Source: Opitutus terrae PB90-1
GTDB taxonomy: Bacteria; Verrucomicrobiota; Verrucomicrobiia; Opitutales; Opitutaceae
Direction: 5' to 3'
Length of the DNA: 64,000 nt
NCBI RefSeq assembly: GCF_000019965.1
Contig: NC_010571.1
Coordinates: 2,799,001 to 2,863,000, forward strand
Notes under the pieces: model-generated
Database searches by the model: none
Told to the model about the DNA's origin: nothing
What the model saw: the letters and a program-made list of their open reading frames with translations, nothing else
Position numbers and translations under genes: made by a program
Shown here: positions 34,490 to 43,200 of the stretch, piece by piece
Layout of the letters: every line of letters starts with the position of its first letter
Position numbering within the stretch: the first letter of the stretch is position 1

Positions 34490-35725
34490 TCAGTTCGCTC
34501 GCGCCTTCACGGGCCGCCCGTCGCGGATGGTGTCGGGCGGATGCACGACGACACGGGCGCCTTCGGTCACACCGGAGATCACCTCGGCGGCGATGCCGCT
34601 GTTGTGACCGATCTCCACCTTGCGCAGTTGAGCGTCGCCGCCTTCGACCACAAACGTCATCCAGTCGCCGCCGCGGCGGAACAGCGCGCCGGTCGGCAGT
34701 TGAAGAATGTTCTCGCCGCGCCACGTGACGATGCGTGCTTCCACGCGATAGCGATCGCCGAGTTCGCGGCCCGGCGGCAGCGGATCGAGAAAATCGACGC
34801 GGACCTTCACGCGCTGCTCCTCGACGCCGAGCGCGGAATATTTGGTGAACCCGGCGCGCTCCACGAGCGCCACGCGGCCCCGCAGCGGCTGCTCACCGCC
34901 CCATTCCTCGATGATCACGTCGGCACCGGGCGCCACGGCCACGGCGTCGGTCGAGAGCAGTTCGATCTCGGCCTCCAGGTCGCGTGGGTCGCCAACTTCC
35001 ATGATCGGTTGGCCGGGCGCGACGACGCGGGCGCTTTCTTCGAACACGTTCAGGACGAAGCCGTCGAGCGGCGCGACGATCCGCAGTGTGGCCGCGGTTT
35101 CGCCCGACGGTCGCTGGGCCTCGAGCAAGGCGGCCTGCGCCTGCGCAATTTCGAAATCGGCGACCCGCAGCGCGAACTCCGCCGCGTGCAGTTCGCGGGC
35201 CGCCATCAACGCACGGTTGCTGATGACGTCCCAATCCTGCTCGGAGATCGCGCCGGACTGGTGCAGCGGTTCCGCACGCACGACATCCTTCTGCGCGAGC
35301 TCGTGCGCCGCGTGTGCTCGCTCCGCGTCCGCTTGTCGGGCCTGCCGCGCCGCCTCCGCGGCGTGGACGATCGCTTCGGCCTGGGCCCGCGCGCGCGGAT
35401 CGAGAAAGGACGAGGCCGCCGGTTCAAGCGTGGCGAGCACGGTCTCGCCGGCGACGATCGGCGCGCCAGCGCGGAGCTCCACGCGGTTGAGTTGCCCCGC
35501 CACCGGCGCCGAAATCGTGTAGCGGTGACGGATCCGGGTCTTGCCCTCCTCGAATACGGACACCACCAGCGGTCCCTGCGCGACGGTGGCGATCTCGACT
35601 TCGACCGCTTTGGGCCAGAACCCGGCGACGAGCGCGAGGAGGATCACCGTGCCGATGGCATACGGCACGAGACGCCGCCAACGCGGGCTGTTGCGACCGG
35701 GACGAGAGGAAGATTTCGCAGTCAT
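34490..35725 (-). CDS. Periplasmic adaptor (HlyD/MacA-like) subunit of an ABC efflux system
   Basis: 411 residues. One N-terminal membrane helix (LVPYAIGTVILLALVAGFWP) is followed by a lipoyl/barrel-sandwich half (ISAPVAGQLNRVELRAGAPI), an alpha-helical hairpin of about 90 residues rich in Ala and Arg (ARAQAEAIVHAAEAARQARQ...), the second lipoyl half (LRIVAPLDGFVLNVFEESAR) and a beta-barrel domain. It joins an inner-membrane ABC exporter to the outer membrane. It lies 28 bp after the FtsX-type permease gene and is the last gene of a three-gene operon (ATPase, permease, adaptor). No outer-membrane TolC homologue is in the window. The substrate is unknown. Confidence 0.9.
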   Translation of the reverse strand: MTAKSSSRPGRNSPRWRRLVPYAIGTVILLALVAGFWPKAVEVEIATVAQGPLVVSVFEEGKTRIRHRYTISAPVAGQLNRVELRAGAPIVAGETVLATLEPAASSFLDPRARAQAEAIVHAAEAARQARQADAERAHAAHELAQKDVVRAEPLHQSGAISEQDWDVISNRALMAARELHAAEFALRVADFEIAQAQAALLEAQRPSGETAATLRIVAPLDGFVLNVFEESARVVAPGQPIMEVGDPRDLEAEIELLSTDAVAVAPGADVIIEEWGGEQPLRGRVALVERAGFTKYSALGVEEQRVKVRVDFLDPLPPGRELGDRYRVEARIVTWRGENILQLPTGALFRRGGDWMTFVVEGGDAQLRKVEIGHNSGIAAEVISGVTEGARVVVHPPDTIRDGRPVKARAN

Positions 35726-35753
35726 GGGAAAAAGAAGGAATGCAACGAGCCGG

Positions 35754-38117
35754 TCAGTCGCGGGCTTTCAAAACGCCAAGTAGATCGAGGTGCTTGAGCC
35801 GGCGGCTGACGACAGCAAACGAGAAGCCCGAGGACACGAGCACGATCAATACCGCCGTCGCGTAGGTCCGCGTGGTGAGCACCAGCGGCAGCCGCACGGT
35901 TTCCGTGCTGCTCGCCTCGACGATCAGCCGCGCGAGCTCGCTGCCGAGCCACAGCCCGAACGGCAGCGCGAGCAGCGTGAGCAAGCCGAGCTCGCCCACG
36001 AGTACGGTGGCGATCTCACGATTGGTGAAACCGATCACGCGCAGCGTCGCGAGATCGCGGGTGCGCTCCGACAGCGCGATCCGCGCGCCGTTGTAGACGA
36101 CGCCGAAGGCGACGATCACCGCGAAGGTGAAGTAGATCGTCTGGATCGTGCCCATCATGTCCGCGACGGTGTCGTTGAAGCTTTTGCGTGACGCCGCGGT
36201 GATGATCAACGCGCCGATCCGCGGCGCCTCCTTCACGGCCGCGAGGAAATCGTCCCAGCGCACGCGGTCGATCGTCAGATGCGCGCCGCTGACGGTGTTG
36301 CCTTCGCGCAGCAGCCGACGCAGCGCGCCAATCTCCATGTAGGCGGCCACGCCGGCGAAATCCGTGATCGTGCCTGCGACAAAGGTGTCGAGCACCGGCC
36401 GGCGGCCCTCCTGCACCTCGATGCGGATGGGATCGCCGGGCTTGATCGCGAGCAGCTCGGCGAGTTTTTCCGAGAGGAGAAGTCCGGAGATCGGCAGCGA
36501 GGCGGGCTGCGCGTTGACGTCGAGCACGCGGTTCAACCGCGTCTCGCGCGGCAACCCGGTGATCGCCACGCGGTGGTCGCGGGGACCGAAGCGCAACCGC
36601 GCGGGCACGGCGCGAAACGGCTCCGTGTTGATCACACCGGGCAGCGAGGCGATCGCACTGAGCGCCTTGGCGGAGCCGGGCTCGATCAGGCTGACGGTGA
36701 CATCCTGCCGCTGCGCGAGGCTCCACTGAAAATCCATCAGGTAGGTGATGCCGTCGCGAATCGCACCAGGAATGATCGGGATCGCGGTGGCGAACACCAG
36801 GCCCAGCGCGGTGAAGAACGCCTGCCACGGTTTGCGTTCGAGATTGCGCAGCGCCATCCGGAAGGCCGGCGAGACGAGTCGCTGCAGCCCGAGGCGTTCG
36901 AGCGCCGACGGTTTGAAATCCGCCGGGGGTTCGGGCCGCATCGCCTCCGCGGGCGGCAGCCGGACGGCCTGGCGCACGGCACCCGCGACGCCGAGCAGCG
37001 AGGTGCCGGCGCTCGCCAGCAGCGCGAGGATGACCGACGGCCATTCGGGCCGGAACACGAGTCCGGGGAACCGATAGAACTTGTGGTAGAGTTCGACGAC
37101 GGCCGACCCGAGCCAGAATCCGCCAATCGAGCCGAGCAGCGTCGCGGCGACCACGATGACGAGCGCGAACTTCAGGTAATGCACCCCGACATCGAGCGAC
37201 GAGTAGCCGAAGGCCTTAAGCTGCGCGATTTGCTCGCGCTGCAGTCGAATCACGCGCGTGAGCGCCGCGCTGGTCATGAACGCGGCGATGCTGAGAAACA
37301 CCGTCGGGTAGGCCGCCGCGGCGACGCGCAATCCGGCGAGTTCGTCCTCGAGTTGCCGGTTGGAGAAGTGGTCCTTGCGGTCGTACGCCACGCGACCGCC
37401 GTAAGGCTCGAGCAGCCGGTCCACCTCAGCGAGGACCGTGCGAGTGTTCGCGCCCGGCGCGACGTCCAGCACGACGTTGTTGAAGGCGCCGTCCAGATCG
37501 AACGCCATCGCGAGTTCGCGTTCGTTCATCCAGAACACGCCGAACCGCTGCGGATCCGGCACGGTTTCGCCGGCGCGCGCTTCGAACACGAACTCCGGCG
37601 AGAGCCCGATCCCGACGATCCGCAGTCGCTGCCGCGCGCCGTAGATCGTGGCGTCGATCGTGTCGCCGGGTGAGAACCCATGCGCATCGGCGAACGCCTC
37701 GCTGACCACGACCTCGTTGCGACTGCCGAGCTCCGGCAGCCGGCCGCTGCGCAGGTAGAGCAGGTTGAGCTGCTGCGGGCGGTCGTCGGGAATCGAAAGG
37801 ATCTGTCCGTCCGCGGGCTCCTTCATGCCAGGCAGATCGAGCACCACCGCGCCGGTGACGCGGGTCTCGACTGCGCCGACGCCGTCGATTTCCGCGAGCC
37901 GGGCGCGCAGCGAGTTCGGGGCGCGCTTCAAATCCGCAAACACGTCCGCGAAGCGATGGTCGCCGTAGTAGACGTCGCGCTCGACCTCGAGCGACCGGAT
38001 CAGGCTCCGCGCCATGATCATCATCATGAGTCCGCAGACCATGACCAGCGCGACCGCCGTCATTTGCCCCTTCATCGAGGCGAGGTCGCGGATCAATTTG
38101 CGGTCGAGCGGAGGCAT
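35754..38117 (-). CDS. ABC transporter permease, FtsX-like (two FtsX domains)
   Basis: 787 residues from the ATG at 38117 (MPPLDRKLIRDLASMKGQMT). It has a first helix (VALVMVCGLMMMIMARSLI), a large periplasmic MacB-type domain, and three helices of the first FtsX domain (TVFLSIAAFMTSAALTRVIR LQREQIAQLKAFGYSS region). The second FtsX half starts FRMALRNLERKPWQAFFTAL, has another periplasmic domain, and ends with three helices (TLRVIGFTNREIATVLVGEL). The R-x-Q-I-A-Q-L-K-A-F-G-Y and LATLRVIGF motifs are the coupling segments that touch the ATPase. This type transmits mechanical force to periplasmic partners or exports lipids, peptides or drugs. It forms an operon with the ATPase (91 bp upstream) and the adaptor. 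Confidence 0.92.
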   Translation of the reverse strand: MPPLDRKLIRDLASMKGQMTAVALVMVCGLMMMIMARSLIRSLEVERDVYYGDHRFADVFADLKRAPNSLRARLAEIDGVGAVETRVTGAVVLDLPGMKEPADGQILSIPDDRPQQLNLLYLRSGRLPELGSRNEVVVSEAFADAHGFSPGDTIDATIYGARQRLRIVGIGLSPEFVFEARAGETVPDPQRFGVFWMNERELAMAFDLDGAFNNVVLDVAPGANTRTVLAEVDRLLEPYGGRVAYDRKDHFSNRQLEDELAGLRVAAAAYPTVFLSIAAFMTSAALTRVIRLQREQIAQLKAFGYSSLDVGVHYLKFALVIVVAATLLGSIGGFWLGSAVVELYHKFYRFPGLVFRPEWPSVILALLASAGTSLLGVAGAVRQAVRLPPAEAMRPEPPADFKPSALERLGLQRLVSPAFRMALRNLERKPWQAFFTALGLVFATAIPIIPGAIRDGITYLMDFQWSLAQRQDVTVSLIEPGSAKALSAIASLPGVINTEPFRAVPARLRFGPRDHRVAITGLPRETRLNRVLDVNAQPASLPISGLLLSEKLAELLAIKPGDPIRIEVQEGRRPVLDTFVAGTITDFAGVAAYMEIGALRRLLREGNTVSGAHLTIDRVRWDDFLAAVKEAPRIGALIITAASRKSFNDTVADMMGTIQTIYFTFAVIVAFGVVYNGARIALSERTRDLATLRVIGFTNREIATVLVGELGLLTLLALPFGLWLGSELARLIVEASSTETVRLPLVLTTRTYATAVLIVLVSSGFSFAVVSRRLKHLDLLGVLKARD

Positions 38118-38208
38118 TGAGGGAAATCTCAAACGCCCAAAGGCCAAAGCCCAAAGCGCCTGGTTTTTTTGGGATTTGTGGACTTGGCGTTTGGAATCTG
38201 GCGAAGCG

Positions 38209-38964
38209 CTACCATTTCAGCGACTGCACCGACTGGCGCTGGGCGTTGCGGTGGATCTGCGTGATGGCACCGTCGGAGAGATGAATCACGCGATCGGCCA
38301 TGTCGGCGATGACGGCGTTGTGCGTGATGACGACTGCGAGCGTGCCGAGATCGCGGTTCACGCGATCGATCGCGTCCAGCACGGACACGCCGGTCTTCAC
38401 GTCGAGCGCGCCGGTGGGTTCGTCGCAGAGCAGCACCTCGGGCCGCTTGGCAATGGCGCGCGCGATGGCGACGCGCTGCTGTTCGCCGCCGGAGAGCTGC
38501 GAAGGAAAGTGATCCATGCGCGGGCCGAGCCCGACCAGCTGCAGCGCTTCTTCGGGCGACATCGGATCGCGCGCGATCTCGGTGATGAGCGCGACATTCT
38601 CCCGCGCGGTCAGGCTCGGGATGAGGTTGTAGAACTGAAACACGAACCCGACCGTTTCGCGGCGATAGCGCGTGAGATCGTTTTCATCGGCATGCGTCAG
38701 GTCTGCGTCGCGAAAGGTCAGGCTGCCGTCGGTCGGCACATCGAGTCCGCCGAGAATGTTCAGCAACGTCGACTTGCCGCTGCCGGAGGCGCCGAGCAGC
38801 ACGACCAGTTCACTGGCAAACAGGTCGAGATCCACGCCGTTGAGGGCGCGCACCTCCACGTCGCCGGTGGCGTAGACCTTGGTGAGCCCGCGCGCGCGAA
38901 ACAGCGGATCGCGCTCGGTCGCCGGGACCGGTGAGACGGGGGAGGGGGGAGTGACGGAGCCCAT
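38209..38964 (-). CDS. ABC transporter ATP-binding protein (MacB/LolD type)
   Basis: 251 residues. Walker A is GASGSGKST, the Q-loop is [20 protein letters not shown], the signature is [15 protein letters not shown], Walker B is [13 protein letters not shown], and the switch His is in [17 protein letters not shown]. The [14 protein letters not shown] and CDEPTGALD text places it in the LolD/MacB (FtsE-like) group that partners FtsX-fold permeases. The first 18 residues are Pro/Ser-rich and the start could be internal. It is the first gene of the operon; no regulatory motif is clear in the 189-base gap before the next divergent gene. Confidence 0.94.
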   Translation of the reverse strand: MGSVTPPSPVSPVPATERDPLFRARGLTKVYATGDVEVRALNGVDLDLFASELVVLLGASGSGKSTLLNILGGLDVPTDGSLTFRDADLTHADENDLTRYRRETVGFVFQFYNLIPSLTARENVALITEIARDPMSPEEALQLVGLGPRMDHFPSQLSGGEQQRVAIARAIAKRPEVLLCDEPTGALDVKTGVSVLDAIDRVNRDLGTLAVVITHNAVIADMADRVIHLSDGAITQIHRNAQRQSVQSLKW

Positions 38965-39153
38965 GGTGCTTGGTGCGCGGGACGAGGTCGGAGAGGATCA
39001 GACATTTGTCCGTTCCCCGGCGATGTCAGTGCCGAAGATGATGAGCGGTCGCCGCCGCGGTTTGGCCGACGCATCTCCTCGGTAAAAGCTGAGCCACGGA
39101 CGCGAAAGCGCTCGGATGGGCGGCGCCCCGGCCAGCAGCTAAAATCAGGCGCC

Positions 39154-39858
39154 ATGAAACGCTTTGCCCCGCTCCTCGCATTCACCCTGCTGGCCACCAC
39201 CGCGTCGGCGCAGCTCTATCAGATAGAGTTCCTCCTCGAACTCGAAAAGACCGCGGTGTTCGGGGATCCGGCGTGGACGATGAACCGCATCTACCTGAAT
39301 ATCTATTATGAAACCGGGATGGTCGCGGCGCCCGAGCCGGCCGGCAGTCTGCAGCAAGCCTATCTGCCCGTGCACCCGACGTTGAATTACTGGGCGCTCG
39401 ATGGCGGACCGAGCGTGCTGATCGACCGACTGGTGATCACCGACACCGCGCTCCTGCTCAACGCGTTCGATCCGGCGACTAATACGCGACTCGACGCCGA
39501 ACTGGTGTTTCTCCACACGCCACCGCCGGGGCGGACGCTGCCGCTGTTTTCGCCGGACCACAATGCGGCGCCGAATCCGCCGGACTTCACCACGATCTTT
39601 AATCTCAACGGCCGGGCCGTGAGTACGGTGAGCTTCAGCACCGATGGCGGCTTTGGCTTTCCGCCGGGCGGGTTTCGGGCCGAGCTCAACGACACCCGTT
39701 TTTCCATCGAGCCGGCGCGGCCGCTGCCGCCTCCGATCTCGCCGGTGCCCGAGCCTTCGACTTATGCGTGGGGCGCGTTGTCGCTGCTCGGCGGACTGAT
39801 GTGGGCGCGTGGGCGAACTCGGCGACGGGACAAGGTCGCTCACGCGGCGCAGGGATGA
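39154..39858 (+). CDS. PEP-CTERM protein of unknown function
   Basis: 234 residues with a signal peptide (MKRFAPLLAFTLLATTASA-Q). The body is probably all-beta (YQIEFLLELEKTAVFGDPAW, TRLDAELVFLHTPPPG, GRAVSTVSFSTDGGFGF) and matches no named domain. The tail is a full PEP-CTERM signal: VPEPSTYA, hydrophobic WGALSLLGGLMW, then ARGRTRRR. The following 358 bases (39859-40216) hold no gene; the only features are a pyrimidine-rich tract near 40042-40070 and GACCGTT direct repeats, both weak. Confidence 0.85.
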   Translation: MKRFAPLLAFTLLATTASAQLYQIEFLLELEKTAVFGDPAWTMNRIYLNIYYETGMVAAPEPAGSLQQAYLPVHPTLNYWALDGGPSVLIDRLVITDTALLLNAFDPATNTRLDAELVFLHTPPPGRTLPLFSPDHNAAPNPPDFTTIFNLNGRAVSTVSFSTDGGFGFPPGGFRAELNDTRFSIEPARPLPPPISPVPEPSTYAWGALSLLGGLMWARGRTRRRDKVAHAAQG

Positions 39859-40216
39859 TTCTGCCGCGCGCTGTTCGCGGAAAGGGATGAGCGACGGCGG
39901 CTTTGAGGTCGGCGCCGCGTGCGGAGTTGGACGCGCGCGAACGTGCGCCGCCGTGCGCACGGACCGTGCACACGGACTGTCAGGACGGGTGACCGTTTGA
40001 GAGTGCGACCGTTCGGGCTACGTCACGAACGTCGTCTAGCCCTTCCACCCCATCCCCACACCCCGCGCACGCCCATCGGCCCAGTGACCGGCCGGCTGCG
40101 TGCTCATTTCGTCCATCCTCGCACTTGCGTTGTCCTGCTCCGCCGTGGCTGCCGCATGTCCGCATGCGCTGCACCGTACGACGGTCGACCGGAATTCCTA
40201 ACCATACCCCAAACCC

Positions 40217-43200
40217 ATGAATCGGATCGTCGTTTCACTCCTTGGTCGGCGCGCGGCCAGCGTCACGTGCCTTCGGTTGTTGTTCCTGCTCCTCGGCTCG
40301 TTGCTGCCGGCCGCCGCGTTCGGCGCGTTCGGCTACACGGACAATGGCACCGGCTATGTGGTCGACACGAACGCCGGCCTCGTCTTCGAGGTGAGCAAGA
40401 CCAACGGCGACATCGTCTCGATCGTCTACAACGGCACGGAATACAAATCCACCACCGGCCGCTTCTCACACATCGCCTCCGGACTTGGCTCCGCGACGAC
40501 CGTCACGCCGGAGAGCGACGGCACCGGCTACGTGAAGATCACGCTGCAGACGGATCCGACGAACGGCGTCGTCTCGAGCCTCACGCATTACCTGATGGTG
40601 CGCAACGGCGAGGCGACGATCTACCTGGCGACGTTTCCCACGGCCGAGCCGAACGTGGGCGAATTGCGCTGGATCACCCGGCTCAACTCCGCGCTGCTCC
40701 CGAATGGCCCCGCTCCGTCCGATCTGCGCGGCAACACCGGCGCGATCGAGAGCTCCGACATCTTCGGCATGGCCGATGGCACCACGCGCTCGAAATACTA
40801 CGGTGACGATCTCACGCGCGGCAAAGTGCGCGCGATGGACCTGACTTACATGGGCGCTACCGGCCCGGCGGTCGGCTGCTGGATGGTGTACGGGAATCGC
40901 GAGAGCGCGTCCGGCGGACCGTTCTTCCGCGACATTCAAAACCAGTGCGGCGACGACCAGGAAATCTACAACTACATGAATTCGGGCCACAATCAGACGG
41001 AGCCCTATCGGCTGAACGTCCTGCACGGCCCGTATGCGCTGGTGTTTACCAACGGCGCGGCGCCCACGCTGCCGCTCGACTTTTCGTGGATCGAACCGCT
41101 CGGTCTCACCGGCTGGGTGCCCGCCTCGGCGCGCGGCGCGGTCAGCGGCACGGCGACGGGAATCCCGGCGGGGTTCCAAGGCGTGGTCGGTTTCGCCAAC
41201 AGCACCGCCCAATACTGGGCCGTGGTCGCGGCTGACGGCAGCTACACCTGCACGGGAATGAAACCCGGCACCTACACGACGACGCTCTACAAAGGCGAAC
41301 TCGCCGTGGCCACGGACGCGGTTGACGTCACGGCGGGTGCGACGGCGTCGCTGAACCTCGCCTCCACCGAGGCTGCGCCGTCGGTCATCTTCCGGATCGG
41401 CGAGTGGGATGGCACGCCGCTCGAATTGCTCAACGGCCCGAACCTGACGCGGATGCATCCGCAGGATGTGCGCAACGCTTCTTGGAATCCCGGAACGTTC
41501 GTCGTGGGGCAGGACAACGCGGCCACGGATTTTCCGGCGGTGCAGTTCCGCGGCGCAAACAGCCCGAGCGTGATCGAATTCACGCTGGCGCCGAATCAGC
41601 TCGTCGACCTGACGCTGCGCATCGGCATCACGTGTGCCTACGCGAATGGCCGGCCGCAGGTGAGCGTCAACGGCGCGTGGACGTCCGCCGTGCCCGCACA
41701 ATCGACGCAGCCGAACTCGCGCAGCTTCACCCTCGGAACCTATCGCGGTAACAACTGGCTGTTCACTTACACGATTCCCGCGAGTGCGCTGGTGGCCGGC
41801 ACGAACACGCTGTCGATCAACCCGGCCAGCGGCTCGACCGATCTCGGTACCTGGCTCAGCGCCGGCTGGGCTTACGATGCGGTCGAACTCGAAGGGCCGA
41901 TCGCCGCGCCGGCGATCTCCTATGTCGGGGGCGATCCGCTGGTGATCAGCGGCACCGCGGAACCGGGCCGAAACATCGCGTTGTTCGTGGATGGCGCGAC
42001 GCCGGCCGGCACCGCCGTCGCGTCGGCCGCCGGAGTGTGGGCCATCACCTATGGCACGCCGCTCGCTCCGGGCGCGCACAACTTCACCGCCGTCGCCAGC
42101 GACAACGCGGGCCACAGCAGTCCGGCGTCGGCCGCGTATGCGCTGAACACCGCAGTCGCGATGCCGGCGGATCTGGCGGCTACGGGCGACTCCGGAGCGT
42201 TTGGCAGCGGCGACACCACCGCGGATCGAACGTTCACCTTGAGCGGCACGGCGGGCGCGGGCGACACGGTGACGATCACTCGGCTTGGGTTCGGCGTGAT
42301 CGGAACCGTGACGGCCGACGCCGCGGGACACTGGACGTTCGATTACACCGGCGTGGCTTTGCCCGAGGGCGTGAACAGCTTCTATGCCACGGCCTCGAAT
42401 GTGAGCGGCACGGGCGCGTCCTCGGCGATCTTCACGCTCAACATCGCGGGTGAAGCGGCGGTGACGATCCTGCGGCAAGCGCCATTGACCGACACCGTGG
42501 TGGCGGGCGCGGGCGACGTCGTTTTCCGCGTCACGTTCCGCGATAGCGTGAGCGGCGTCACGCCGGGCGCTTTCGTGCTGACGACCAGTGGCTCGGCCAC
42601 CGGAACGATCGCCAGCGTGTCCGCTTCGAGCGGTGAGGTGATCGATGTGACGGTGACCGGACTCGCCGGCACGGGCATGCTGCGCCTCGATCTGAAGACG
42701 GCGAGCGGCATCGTCGATGGCGGCGGCAATCCGGTGCCGGGCTACCACGCCGGTGAAACCTACACGCTCGTGCTGCCGACGACCGGCAACGGCACCTGGA
42801 TCAATCCGACAAGCGGAGGTTTCTGGAGCAATCCGTCAAACTGGCAGAATGCGGTGATCGCCGATGGCGCGGCGAACGGAGCCGACTTCAGCACGCTCGA
42901 TCTACTGGCCGACAACGCCGTGCACCTCGACTCGCCGCGGACACTCAACCGCGTGATTCTGGGCGATCTCGATCCCGCCACCGTGGCGAGCTGGACGATC
43001 GACAACAACGGCGTCGCCGCGAACACGCTCACGCTCGCGGGCGCTTCGCCGACGATCACGGTCAACGCGCTCGGCACCGGTGCGAACGCGACGGTGGCCA
43101 CGCGACTCGCTGGCAGCGGCGGCCTGACGAAGACAGGCGCCGGCACGCTCGTGCTTACCGCGCAAAACGCGCTGACCGGTGCACTCACCGTGAGTGGCGG

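Noticed and set aside
40466-42748. A 760-residue minus-strand frame across the PL4-like gene, and another at 42902-44638
   Set aside because: Both are Arg/Ala-rich shadows. The plus-strand product shows a signal peptide, lyase-like motifs and regular repeats.
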